Position numbers and translations under genes: made by a program
From: Prolixibacteraceae bacterium UBA6029
GTDB taxonomy: Bacteria; Bacteroidota; Bacteroidia; Bacteroidales; Prolixibacteraceae
Assembly (NCBI GenBank): GCA_002429385.1
Contig: DIZL01000041.1
Location: 23,153-56,949, forward strand
DNA: 33,797 nucleotides
Reading direction: 5' to 3'
The notes under the pieces: generated by a model
What the model saw: the letters and a program-made list of their open reading frames with translations, nothing else
What the model was told of the DNA's origin: nothing
The model's database searches: none
Part shown: positions 8,758 through 15,601 of the stretch, in pieces
How positions within the stretch are numbered: the stretch's first letter is position 1
Layout: each line of letters begins with the position of its first letter

Positions 8758-9402
8758 TTGAAAATACAACAAATACTTGAAGGATTTACCAATCCGCCAC
8801 TTGAATTGGTAGCCGAAACGCTCGATCAGGAAGTTACACCTCTTCGGCTGGACATAGTAAATTGGGAAGAGTTTCCATATAAACCTGAGGTTTCGATACA
8901 GATCGCCTGGAATGAAAACGAGCTGTTTCTACAGTACTCCGTGAGCGAACAAGCTGTAAAAGCTGAAATTACTGAACCCAATGGCCCCGTTTGGACGGAC
9001 AGTTGTGTTGAGTTTTTCCTTTCTCCTGAAGGGAATGACGAATATTACAACCTGGAGATGAATTGCATCGGCACTGCCCTACTCGGCTTCAGGAAGAAAG
9101 GCGAGCAAGCCACTCATGCCAGTGAGGAGCAGATAGCTGCTATCCGCAGAATTTCATCACTTGGCGATTCTCCTTTTCCGGAGCAGAAAAAGCAGACCGA
9201 ATGGCAGATCACTCTGGCAATTCCCTGGGAAGTATTCTTTATGCACCAACTGAAACCTGAAACGGGAACAAAGATGCGTGGTAATTTTTACAAGTGTGGC
9301 GATGGGTTGAGTGTTCCGCATTTCGTTTCATGGACCAGGATAAAAACAGAGAAACCAAGTTTCCACAATCCGGAGTGTTTTGGAGGGCTTGAGTTTGAAT
9401 GA
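8758..9402 (+). CDS. CBM9-like carbohydrate-binding protein
   Basis: This 214-residue single domain is of the carbohydrate-binding family 9-like / DOMON-like beta-sandwich type. Typical features are VSIQIAWNENELFLQYSVSE near residue 42, VWTDSCVEFFLSP near 80, YYNLEMNCIGTALLGFR near 97, and WQITLAIPWEVF near 148, ending at FHNPECFGGLEF. The start appears to be TTG at 8758, 11 bases after the previous stop; no in-frame ATG precedes the conserved region. There is no signal peptide, so it may be cytoplasmic or the start may be misplaced. Free-standing proteins of this type are common in Bacteroidota, with no known enzyme activity. It probably shares a transcript with its neighbours on both sides. 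Confidence 0.78.
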   Translation: MKIQQILEGFTNPPLELVAETLDQEVTPLRLDIVNWEEFPYKPEVSIQIAWNENELFLQYSVSEQAVKAEITEPNGPVWTDSCVEFFLSPEGNDEYYNLEMNCIGTALLGFRKKGEQATHASEEQIAAIRRISSLGDSPFPEQKKQTEWQITLAIPWEVFFMHQLKPETGTKMRGNFYKCGDGLSVPHFVSWTRIKTEKPSFHNPECFGGLEFE

Positions 9403-9416
9403 GGAATTGATTAATT

Positions 9417-11891
9417 ATGACGAACGCCTTAATAAACCGGTCATATCTTACCAAGAAAGCACTAATAACCTCACACGGAGATATAACTTACCTGCAACTG
9501 TTGCAACACATTCAATACTACGCCCTCCTTTTCGAAAATAAAGGGTATACCAAGGTTGCTATATATGCAGAAAACAGTCCTTCATGGATTTATGCTTTCT
9601 ATGCATCCCTGCAAAATAACTGTATAGCCATTCCGATTGATTTCATGGCTTCAGCTGAAGATGTTGCTTACATTATTGATGATTGCCAGCCGGAATTGCT
9701 TTTCATCAGCAGCGGGATGGAAGAGTCAATCCTCAAGATTGATCAAAGAATCAAACACAAACCTGAGATCCTGGTCTTCGAAGAAATCCTGACAGACATA
9801 CCTGTCAGGGAAAGTGAATGGACCGGTCCTGAAGACAACGAAACAACTGCCGTAATCATTTATACTTCAGGAACAACTGGAAGTCCGAAAGGGGTGATGC
9901 TTTCGTACAGCAATATTCATGAAAACATGGATGCAGTAATTGGCTGCAAGATATTCACTCCCGAACGGCAGGTCATGATCTTTCTGCCGCTTCATCACAT
10001 TTTCCCTCTGGTTGGATCATTGATGGTGTCTTTGTTTGTTGGGACAACCATTCCAATTGCACCTTCCATGCAATCGTCAGACCTGATGAAAACATTTAGT
10101 GAGAATGAAGTTGGTGTATTCATAGGGGTTCCGCGTCTGTATGAACTAATGTATCGAGGCATTAAGGCAAAAATTGAAAAGAGTCTGGCTGGAAGGGCTT
10201 TGTTGTGGCTGGTCCTTAAAACGAAGAACAGAAAGCTGGGCAAGCGCATCTTCAATAAAGTCCACCAGGGATTTGGCGGACACCTGCAATATATGATTGC
10301 CGGGGGAGCAGCACTGAATAAGGAAGTTGGTACTTTCTTTTACGGATTGGGCTTCGATATTCTTGAGGGTTTTGGCATGACAGAAGCGGCGCCCATGATC
10401 ACTTTCCCCCGTTCTGGGAGAGTTAAAATCGGATCAACAGGCGAAGCGTTGCCTGGATTGAGTGTTGAGATTCGCGACGGTGAGATCGTGGCTAAAGGGC
10501 CCGGAATTATGAAGGGATATTACAACCGGCCTGAAGAGACCGCTGAAGTAATCAAAGATGGATGGCTATATACCGGAGATTTGGGTTACCTCGATAATGA
10601 TGGATTCCTGTATATTACAGGAAGAAAAAAGGAAATAATTGTTCTGCCCAATGGGAAAAACATCAATCCCGTTGAGCTTGAAATGAAACTGGACGGCTAT
10701 TCGGCAGCCATCAAAGAAGCCGGTGTTTTCATGCATAATGAGATGCTTCATGCGGTAATACTTCCTGATTTGAATTACCTGTCTGAGAATGGAGTGGACA
10801 ATATCAACCAGTATTTTCGTGATCAGGTGATTTCTCCTTTCAACGCTGAGATGAGTTCGTACAAGCGGATCATGCAATTCACCCTGGTGAATACAGAATT
10901 GCCACGTACCCGCTTATCCAAGCTTCAACGGTTTAAATTTGCAGAACTCATCGGGAAGAAGGGAGATAAAACAGCTGCACCACGGGAACCGAATACTGCT
11001 GAATATCACGCTATCAAATCATTTATCGAAAGTCAGGTGGATATGGATATTTTACCTGACCAGCACCTTGTATTTGATATCTCCATGGACTCGATGGGTA
11101 AAATGAGCCTGATCGACTACATAGAAAAAAGCTTCGGGATTAAGCTGAATGAAGAGCAGTTGCTCAAATTTCAGTCTATCAGGAAAATTGCAGAGTACAT
11201 TCAGCATAACAAGCTTTTTTATAAAACAGATCAGGAATCAAGCTGGTCAGGCGACTTAAAAGATGAGGCTGATGTGATCCTTCCTAAGGCTTCCTATTTT
11301 CTAAGACCCATTGTCAGTCTTACGCGTCGCTTTTTCAGTCTTTTCTTTCACTTTAAAGCGATGGGAATGGATAATATCCCCGAAGGTCCCTGCTTCTTTG
11401 CACCCAACCATGAGAGTAAACTAGATGCTTTCCTGGTGCTTTCATATCTTGACGCCAATACGCTTAACAATACTTTTTCGTATGCCAAGAGTGATCATGT
11501 GAAGGGATGGATGCGCAGGTATGTTGCCCGACACAGCAATGTGATTGTGATGGACCTCTCGAAAGATTTGAAACATTCCATACAAAAAATGGCCGAGGTA
11601 GTGAAACAGAGCAAGAAGATCCTGATTTTTCCTGAAGGAACACGTACGTTGAATGGAAAGATAGGCACATTCAAGAAAACGTATGCCATCATAAGCGCCG
11701 AGCTACAGATTCCAATTGTGCCGGTTGCGATTACAGGAGCCTATGCCGCCATGTCATCAGGAGCAGGAAAAATCAAACGGGGAGCAAAGATATCCGTTGA
11801 GTTCTTACCAGTCATTTATCCTGAAGAAATCACCCCTGACGAGCTTAATGAATTGGTGAAAGAAAGAATTATTGAGGCAAAGAAAGGCTGA
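9417..11891 (+). CDS. Acyl-activating enzyme + acyl carrier domain + PlsC acyltransferase fusion
   Basis: This 824-residue protein has three domains. Residues ~1-520 are an AMP-forming acyl-CoA/acyl-ACP synthetase: YTSGTTGSPKG at ~150, GFGMTEAAP, YTGDLGYLDNDGF and the hinge GRKKEIIVLPNGKNINP. Residues ~525-590 resemble an acyl carrier domain, with the phosphopantetheine serine probably in ISMDSMGKMSL (~558). Residues ~625-824 are a PlsC/LPLAT acyltransferase, with NHESKLD (HX4D) at ~664 and FPEGTR at ~738. It should activate a fatty acid, hold it on its own carrier and transfer it to a lysophospholipid, like the E. coli Aas protein but with the acyltransferase at the other end and a built-in carrier. 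ATG 9417 lies 14 bases after the CBM9-like gene, suggesting co-transcription. Confidence 0.85.
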   Translation: MTNALINRSYLTKKALITSHGDITYLQLLQHIQYYALLFENKGYTKVAIYAENSPSWIYAFYASLQNNCIAIPIDFMASAEDVAYIIDDCQPELLFISSGMEESILKIDQRIKHKPEILVFEEILTDIPVRESEWTGPEDNETTAVIIYTSGTTGSPKGVMLSYSNIHENMDAVIGCKIFTPERQVMIFLPLHHIFPLVGSLMVSLFVGTTIPIAPSMQSSDLMKTFSENEVGVFIGVPRLYELMYRGIKAKIEKSLAGRALLWLVLKTKNRKLGKRIFNKVHQGFGGHLQYMIAGGAALNKEVGTFFYGLGFDILEGFGMTEAAPMITFPRSGRVKIGSTGEALPGLSVEIRDGEIVAKGPGIMKGYYNRPEETAEVIKDGWLYTGDLGYLDNDGFLYITGRKKEIIVLPNGKNINPVELEMKLDGYSAAIKEAGVFMHNEMLHAVILPDLNYLSENGVDNINQYFRDQVISPFNAEMSSYKRIMQFTLVNTELPRTRLSKLQRFKFAELIGKKGDKTAAPREPNTAEYHAIKSFIESQVDMDILPDQHLVFDISMDSMGKMSLIDYIEKSFGIKLNEEQLLKFQSIRKIAEYIQHNKLFYKTDQESSWSGDLKDEADVILPKASYFLRPIVSLTRRFFSLFFHFKAMGMDNIPEGPCFFAPNHESKLDAFLVLSYLDANTLNNTFSYAKSDHVKGWMRRYVARHSNVIVMDLSKDLKHSIQKMAEVVKQSKKILIFPEGTRTLNGKIGTFKKTYAIISAELQIPIVPVAITGAYAAMSSGAGKIKRGAKISVEFLPVIYPEEITPDELNELVKERIIEAKKG

Positions 11892-11912
11892 TTCCTGACA
11901 AGGATTTTATAG

Positions 11913-11986
11913 TTGTAATGGTTGTAATTGTTTGTGTGCATTGTAACATTTTCAACAAAAGAAACCATTAAAACAATTACAACCAT
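11913..11986. repeat. Nonamer hairpin element between convergent genes
   Basis: Eight consecutive 9-bp units in perfect register: TTGTAATGG, TTGTAATTG and TTTGTGTGC, then ATTGTAACA, TTTTCAACA, AAAGAAACC, ATTAAAACA and ATTACAACC. The last units are the reverse complement of the first ones. ATGGTTGTAATTGTTT (11918-11933) and AAACAATTACAACCAT (11971-11986) form a perfect 16-bp stem. It fills the 98 bp between two converging genes and may act as a two-way terminator. Confidence 0.8.
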
Positions 11987-11989
11987 ATT

Positions 11990-12862
11990 CTATTTCTTCT
12001 TACGAAGTGCAATTACATTCGGTATCTTCCTGAAATGATCGTTGTCGTCGTTGTTGCAGGTGTTCGACACATAACTGCCAAATTTGGAGATAATGGTATC
12101 GCCTGTATTCACATAAAAGCTGGTTTCAGGTCCTCCTTCCAGGTAAACAGTCGTCCGTATATTCAAGGGCAGACCCAGTAACAGACTGATCATGTTCCGA
12201 TGAGTATAGGGTGAACGGGTAAAGATGAAATACAAATTACCAACTGAATCTGTGGCGGCTAAAATCATGCTGCAAGACTGGCTGGGTCGTTTGGTGAATG
12301 GCATCCCTTCACCTTCATCATTAATCATTCGCATACCCTGGCACAATGAGTTATACTGATGTTTAATCTTTTCCCAGTCTTTTTTGTAGATATCTATGAT
12401 TTCAAATGGAGGTTTCTTCGTGTCTTTTGGATGCATGGCCAGAATGGCATTGAAGTAGGTACTTTTCACCGGATTGTTCAGGTGGTTGTAATTCTTCATA
12501 TAGCCTTTATTCGACTGCGCCTTGTTGTATTTGTACATCCCGGCATTGATAATGATATTCTTGTCGAACTCCTGTGCCCATTCAGGAGCTGTTCTGGCAT
12601 GATGTCCTCGTTCGGATGCTGTCAGAAAATCAAAATCGAACTTCCGGGAATCAACTTTCAGAATACTTATCTTCGAATCGCCTACAACTGATTTCTCAGG
12701 AGTCTCCAGTTCAACGTACTGTAATCCATCCATAAGGTTTTTCCAGGCAATCTCCCTGATCCAGTTGGTCTGTGACTGACTGTTAAAGGCTATCAGCAGA
12801 AACAACACGACCAGAGAAAATCTTCTTCCCGGTAGGGCACCCTTTGGCTTTGATTTATACAT
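11990..12862 (-). CDS. Phosphodiester glycosidase-like secreted protein (NAGPA domain)
   Basis: I choose ATG 12862 over the longer frame from 12931, because from here the protein starts with a basic stretch and a signal peptide (RRFSLVVLFLLIAFNSQSQ). That gives 290 residues. The body matches the phosphodiester glycosidase family (DUF2233/NAGPA): IIINAGMYKYN, QSCSMILAATDSVGNLYFIF, and TTVYLEGGPETSFYV near the C-terminus, where the family carries GG.S-type active-site residues. Relatives remove GlcNAc from phosphodiesters or act on cell-wall glycans; the substrate here is unknown. The start overlaps the stop of the upstream membrane protein gene by 8 bases, with AAGGATG as the junction, so the two are translationally coupled and probably act together in the envelope. 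Confidence 0.75.
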   Translation of the reverse strand: MYKSKPKGALPGRRFSLVVLFLLIAFNSQSQTNWIREIAWKNLMDGLQYVELETPEKSVVGDSKISILKVDSRKFDFDFLTASERGHHARTAPEWAQEFDKNIIINAGMYKYNKAQSNKGYMKNYNHLNNPVKSTYFNAILAMHPKDTKKPPFEIIDIYKKDWEKIKHQYNSLCQGMRMINDEGEGMPFTKRPSQSCSMILAATDSVGNLYFIFTRSPYTHRNMISLLLGLPLNIRTTVYLEGGPETSFYVNTGDTIISKFGSYVSNTCNNDDNDHFRKIPNVIALRKKK

Positions 12863-13973
12863 CCTTAAAGTCAAATCTTGAATTTTTAAAAGGGAACAGT
12901 TCAAACAATTCACCCGAATAATAAAACTCATAGGCTACTGACCCAAACGAATAACGCTTTCCTTTGATATTAATTGACGAACCTCCGACTTCAGGATTAT
13001 CTTTGGGGATTGAAGCTTCATAGCCAATATTGTACAAAGTTGCCAATATCTCAGGACGTTCACTGATCGGGAATCCCGAATGTTCCCATTGTTGTTTGAT
13101 TTGCTTCACATTCAATGCGGCATACAAATAGGAATAATAATGATTCTTATACGAAGTCAGCCTGTTGAACCGTTCCTGGGTTATATTACCAGACTGAAAA
13201 TCAAGCAGGTTCTTGTATTTCTGTCCAAGGTAAAATGCAGAGGTACTGTCTTTCAGGTTTTTCTCAATCGTTTGGGCTGTGGGGATTTTTATACCTGTAA
13301 CACCTAATGAAAAGGTGGATTCTACCGATAAGATCTTCAGTGGACCAATCCATTTTTTGTAGGCTTCACGGCTCGAATTGAACAGCCTGATCTGTTCACC
13401 AACCAGAACAGCAACAATAAGACGAGGCTCAACACCCGATTGATACGCAGCAGAGTCGATCAAATGTTTGTCTTTAGCAACGGCCAGTTTAAAATCCTGC
13501 CATTCCGGAATGTTCATCCATTCAAAGACACTCTTTGTATTGATCTCTCCTACCTGTGGATTTTTAGTCACCTCATACTTGTTAATCTCAGCATGGTAAG
13601 CATCGTTATCCTGCATGTACAGATTAACGGCCTGTAGCATACATTGTGCCTCCTTTAGATTATGACTCTTGAAATAGGCATTCTGAATAAAGAATGCATT
13701 TGTTGGATAAAACTTGCTTAAGACTGAAAGGTCGTTCAGAAATCTGGCTTCGCTATAACTGGCCGTTTTGCCTCCAGCTTCATACCCCTTACCGTATTTG
13801 TCTTTAATTTCCTGAAAATAGCGATCGTTCAGGTCAACGACACCCGGATCGTCGGTCATATGAAACTTAACTGCAAAAAAAGCTGTGGTCAAACCCAGGC
13901 CAATAATGGCAAAAAACCCACCAATTCCAAGTCCTAAATACTTCAAAACCTTATGGAAACCCCTGTTTTTCAT
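12855..13973 (-). CDS. Membrane-anchored lysozyme-fold-like protein (DUF1402-like)
   Basis: This 372-residue protein has one N-terminal membrane segment (residues ~13-35, LGLGIGGFFAIIGLGLTTAF) and a periplasmic body. QSGVEPRLIVAVLVGEQIRL (178-197) resembles the helix bearing the catalytic glutamate of lysozyme-like transglycosylases, with E193 as the candidate. TFSLGVTGIKI fits the following substrate-binding strand, and EILATLYNIGYEAS fits the later ATLYN-type motif. I therefore suspect a transglycosylase-like fold related to DUF1402, without proof of activity. An AAGGAGG ribosome-binding site (13985-13991), rarely seen in this window, precedes the ATG. The stop overlaps the phosphodiester glycosidase start, and a divergent M23 peptidase supports a cell-wall context. 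Confidence 0.65.
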   Translation of the reverse strand: MKNRGFHKVLKYLGLGIGGFFAIIGLGLTTAFFAVKFHMTDDPGVVDLNDRYFQEIKDKYGKGYEAGGKTASYSEARFLNDLSVLSKFYPTNAFFIQNAYFKSHNLKEAQCMLQAVNLYMQDNDAYHAEINKYEVTKNPQVGEINTKSVFEWMNIPEWQDFKLAVAKDKHLIDSAAYQSGVEPRLIVAVLVGEQIRLFNSSREAYKKWIGPLKILSVESTFSLGVTGIKIPTAQTIEKNLKDSTSAFYLGQKYKNLLDFQSGNITQERFNRLTSYKNHYYSYLYAALNVKQIKQQWEHSGFPISERPEILATLYNIGYEASIPKDNPEVGGSSINIKGKRYSFGSVAYEFYYSGELFELFPFKNSRFDFKDV

Positions 13974-14002
13974 CTCTTATTTATCCTCCTTGAAACTATT
14001 TG

Positions 14003-14010
14003 CAAATGTA
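14003..14010 (-). promoter_or_regulatory. -7 box (TACATTTG) of the lysozyme-fold-like gene
   Basis: On the minus strand TACATTTG fits TAnnTTTG and lies 29 bases before the ATG at 13973, with a strong AAGGAGG between. No clear -33 element is visible. Confidence 0.4.
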
Positions 14011-14083
14011 TTAAAAGGTGTTATAGTTTGTTAAAATCACTATGTCATTGAACACATCATGCCAGAATAAATAATGATAATGT

Positions 14084-14091
14084 TACATTTG
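14084..14091 (+). promoter_or_regulatory. -7 box (TACATTTG) of the M23 peptidase gene
   Basis: TACATTTG lies 46 bases before ATG 14138. The same octamer drives the divergent gene at 14003-14010, so this intergenic region carries back-to-back promoters about 75 bases apart. Confidence 0.4.
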
Positions 14092-14137
14092 CTTCCCGTT
14101 CAAATTTTTGAGCTAAGTATTAACCCAAATTTTGAAA

Positions 14138-15085
14138 ATGAAGATACGTACACTTACCATTATTTTTTGCCTGTTTATCTCCGCATATGCATTTTCACAG
14201 CAACCCATTCCGGACCCGATAGCTATCGGGATAATTACACCAGGCAACGCAAACATTGAACAAGACTCTGTCGTTACCGAAGTTGAGGAATTAGAGGTTG
14301 ATTCTCTTAAATCTACGGATGAGTCGATCTATAAAAACATCTGGAACTGCACTCAGATAAAATACCCTGCAAACACCCTGCCAAAAAAAGATGATTTAGT
14401 TACAATTTGTCTCTTTGGTAAACACGACCATCCATTTGTTGCCCCTGTAAAAGGACAGATCCTTTCAAAGTTTGGCCCCCGTCACCGAAGGATGCATACA
14501 GGTACCGATATCCGTCTGAATTCAGGGGATACCGTTCGTTGTGCCTTTGACGGACGGGTGAGACTGGCCAAACGATTCAGTGGTTATGGGAATCTGGTTC
14601 TGGTGAGACATAACAATGGTCTCGAGACCATTTACGCACACCTGAAGGCCATCAAAGTTAAAGTTAATGACAGTATCAAAGCCGGGGATCTGGTTGGACT
14701 GGGAGGCAGGACCGGCAGGGCAACCTGTAACCACCTTCACTTTGAAACCCGCCTGTTTGGTGTACCGTTTGACTCAAATAAATATATTGACTACAACACC
14801 TTCACTCTTGTAACTGACAAAATCTATTACCGGAACGGTCGGTTTGAGATTGATCCAAACAATTTCAATACTAAACCTGCTGAGGAAGACTATCCGGTTA
14901 TGGCTTCCCATAAGGGATCTGCCAAAAGTTCTGCCAAAGGTGCAGGCAAACATGTGATCCGTAATGGAGATAACCTTTCAACTATTGCACGGAGGTATAA
15001 CACTACCGTGAAGAAAATATGTGCCAAGAACAACATCACAGCACAAAAGACATTGAAGGTAGGTTCTGTTCTGACAGTTAATTAG
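14138..15085 (+). CDS. Secreted M23 peptidase with C-terminal LysM
   Basis: I take ATG 14138 rather than the TTG two codons upstream. The 315-residue product has a signal peptide (IRTLTIIFCLFISAYAFSQQ), a linker, an M23 zinc endopeptidase domain and a C-terminal LysM. Zinc and active-site residues are all present: H120 and D124 in MHTGTDI, H168 in YAHLK, and H199-L-H201 in CNHLHFE. The LysM (HVIRNGDNLSTIARRYNTT to the end) binds peptidoglycan. The enzyme is expected to cut peptide cross-links in the cell wall or to act as a divisome/elongation regulator. A perfect 16-bp palindrome sits in the coding sequence just after the signal peptide. Downstream lie the nonamer repeat tracts. Confidence 0.9.
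   Translation: MKIRTLTIIFCLFISAYAFSQQPIPDPIAIGIITPGNANIEQDSVVTEVEELEVDSLKSTDESIYKNIWNCTQIKYPANTLPKKDDLVTICLFGKHDHPFVAPVKGQILSKFGPRHRRMHTGTDIRLNSGDTVRCAFDGRVRLAKRFSGYGNLVLVRHNNGLETIYAHLKAIKVKVNDSIKAGDLVGLGGRTGRATCNHLHFETRLFGVPFDSNKYIDYNTFTLVTDKIYYRNGRFEIDPNNFNTKPAEEDYPVMASHKGSAKSSAKGAGKHVIRNGDNLSTIARRYNTTVKKICAKNNITAQKTLKVGSVLTVN
14215..14230. repeat. Perfect 16-bp palindrome CCCGATAGCTATCGGG inside a CDS
   Basis: This perfect palindrome codes for part of PDPIAIGI in the linker after the M23 peptidase signal peptide. A palindrome of similar design (GGGA/TCCC outer arms) occurs at 22771-22788. The placement in an unstructured linker suggests a small repeated palindrome tolerated within a coding region. 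Confidence 0.7.
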
Positions 15086-15106
15086 ATCATACAAGGGTTC
15101 CTATTG

Positions 15107-15214
15107 TTTGAATGGTTGTAAGGGTTGTAAGGGTTGTAAGGGTTGTAAGGGTTGTAAGGGTTGAAATTGTTGAAAATGTTACAATTCACACAAACCATTA
15201 CAACCCTTACAACG
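15107..15214. repeat. Nonamer hairpin element with five perfect TTGTAAGGG units
   Basis: Twelve 9-bp units in register start at 15107: TTTGAATGG, five perfect TTGTAAGGG (15116-15160), TTGAAATTG, TTGAAAATG, TTACAATTC, ACACAAACC, ATTACAACC and CTTACAACG. The late units reverse-complement the early ones: GTTGTAAGGGTTG in the array pairs exactly with CAACCCTTACAAC (15201-15213). It begins 22 bases after the M23 peptidase stop and could end that transcript. Confidence 0.85.
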
Positions 15215-15282
15215 AATCACATGACATTGTTGAGGGGTCCCATCTAGCCGGGATCAAAATCAATATTCAGGTATGTTTTTTC

Positions 15283-15491
15283 TGAAAGAATCTTACTTTT
15301 TTGAAAGAATCTTAGTAACTTAGATCAGCCTTGCAACCTTAATCTTATGTATCTTATGAAATAAAATCAATAATCTTTACACCCATTTTGTTTTCATCAC
15401 TCATTTAAGAAAACCAGTAATTTTAAGATAGATAAGATAAGGATATGGGGGGCATTACCTGGTTACTAAGATTTTTTTTAAAAGTAAGATT
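15283..15491. repeat. Concentric inverted repeats built from AATCTTA words
   Basis: AATCTTACTT (15289-15298) and AATCTTAGTAAC (15308-15319) are matched in reverse order by GTTACTAAGATT (15462-15473) and AAGTAAGATT (15482-15491), both perfect. A further inner pair (15337-15358 with 15421-15442) matches at most positions. All are centred near 15390. The left side also holds a direct repeat TGAAAGAATCTTA (15283 and 15302). No gene is present in this part of the 516-bp gap. Confidence 0.7.
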
Positions 15492-15546
15492 TTTTAAAAC
15501 TCACCATTGACTTTGCTTTCCCCACAACAATATCACGTGATCCTGT

Positions 15547-15600
15547 ACAACCATCACAACCCTTACAACCCTTACAACCCTTCAAACAATTAAAACACAA
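15547..15600. repeat. Reverse-orientation nonamer array next to the GH20 stop
   Basis: ACAACCATC, then three perfect ACAACCCTT, then CAAACAATT and AAAACACAA, all in 9-bp register. This is the reverse complement of the TTGTAAGGG array at 15116-15160, so the two arrays face each other across the gap between two converging genes. It ends one base before the GH20 stop codon at 15602. Confidence 0.8.
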
Positions 15601-15601
15601 A

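Noticed and set aside
11913..11986. CRISPR-like array from the regularly spaced repeats
   Set aside because: Units are contiguous 9-mers without spacers, flip orientation, and no cas genes are present.
12863..12931. Longer N-terminus for the phosphodiester glycosidase-like protein
   Set aside because: It overlaps the upstream coding sequence by 77 bases and would bury the signal peptide 34 residues inside. The ATG at 12862 has a proper coupled junction.
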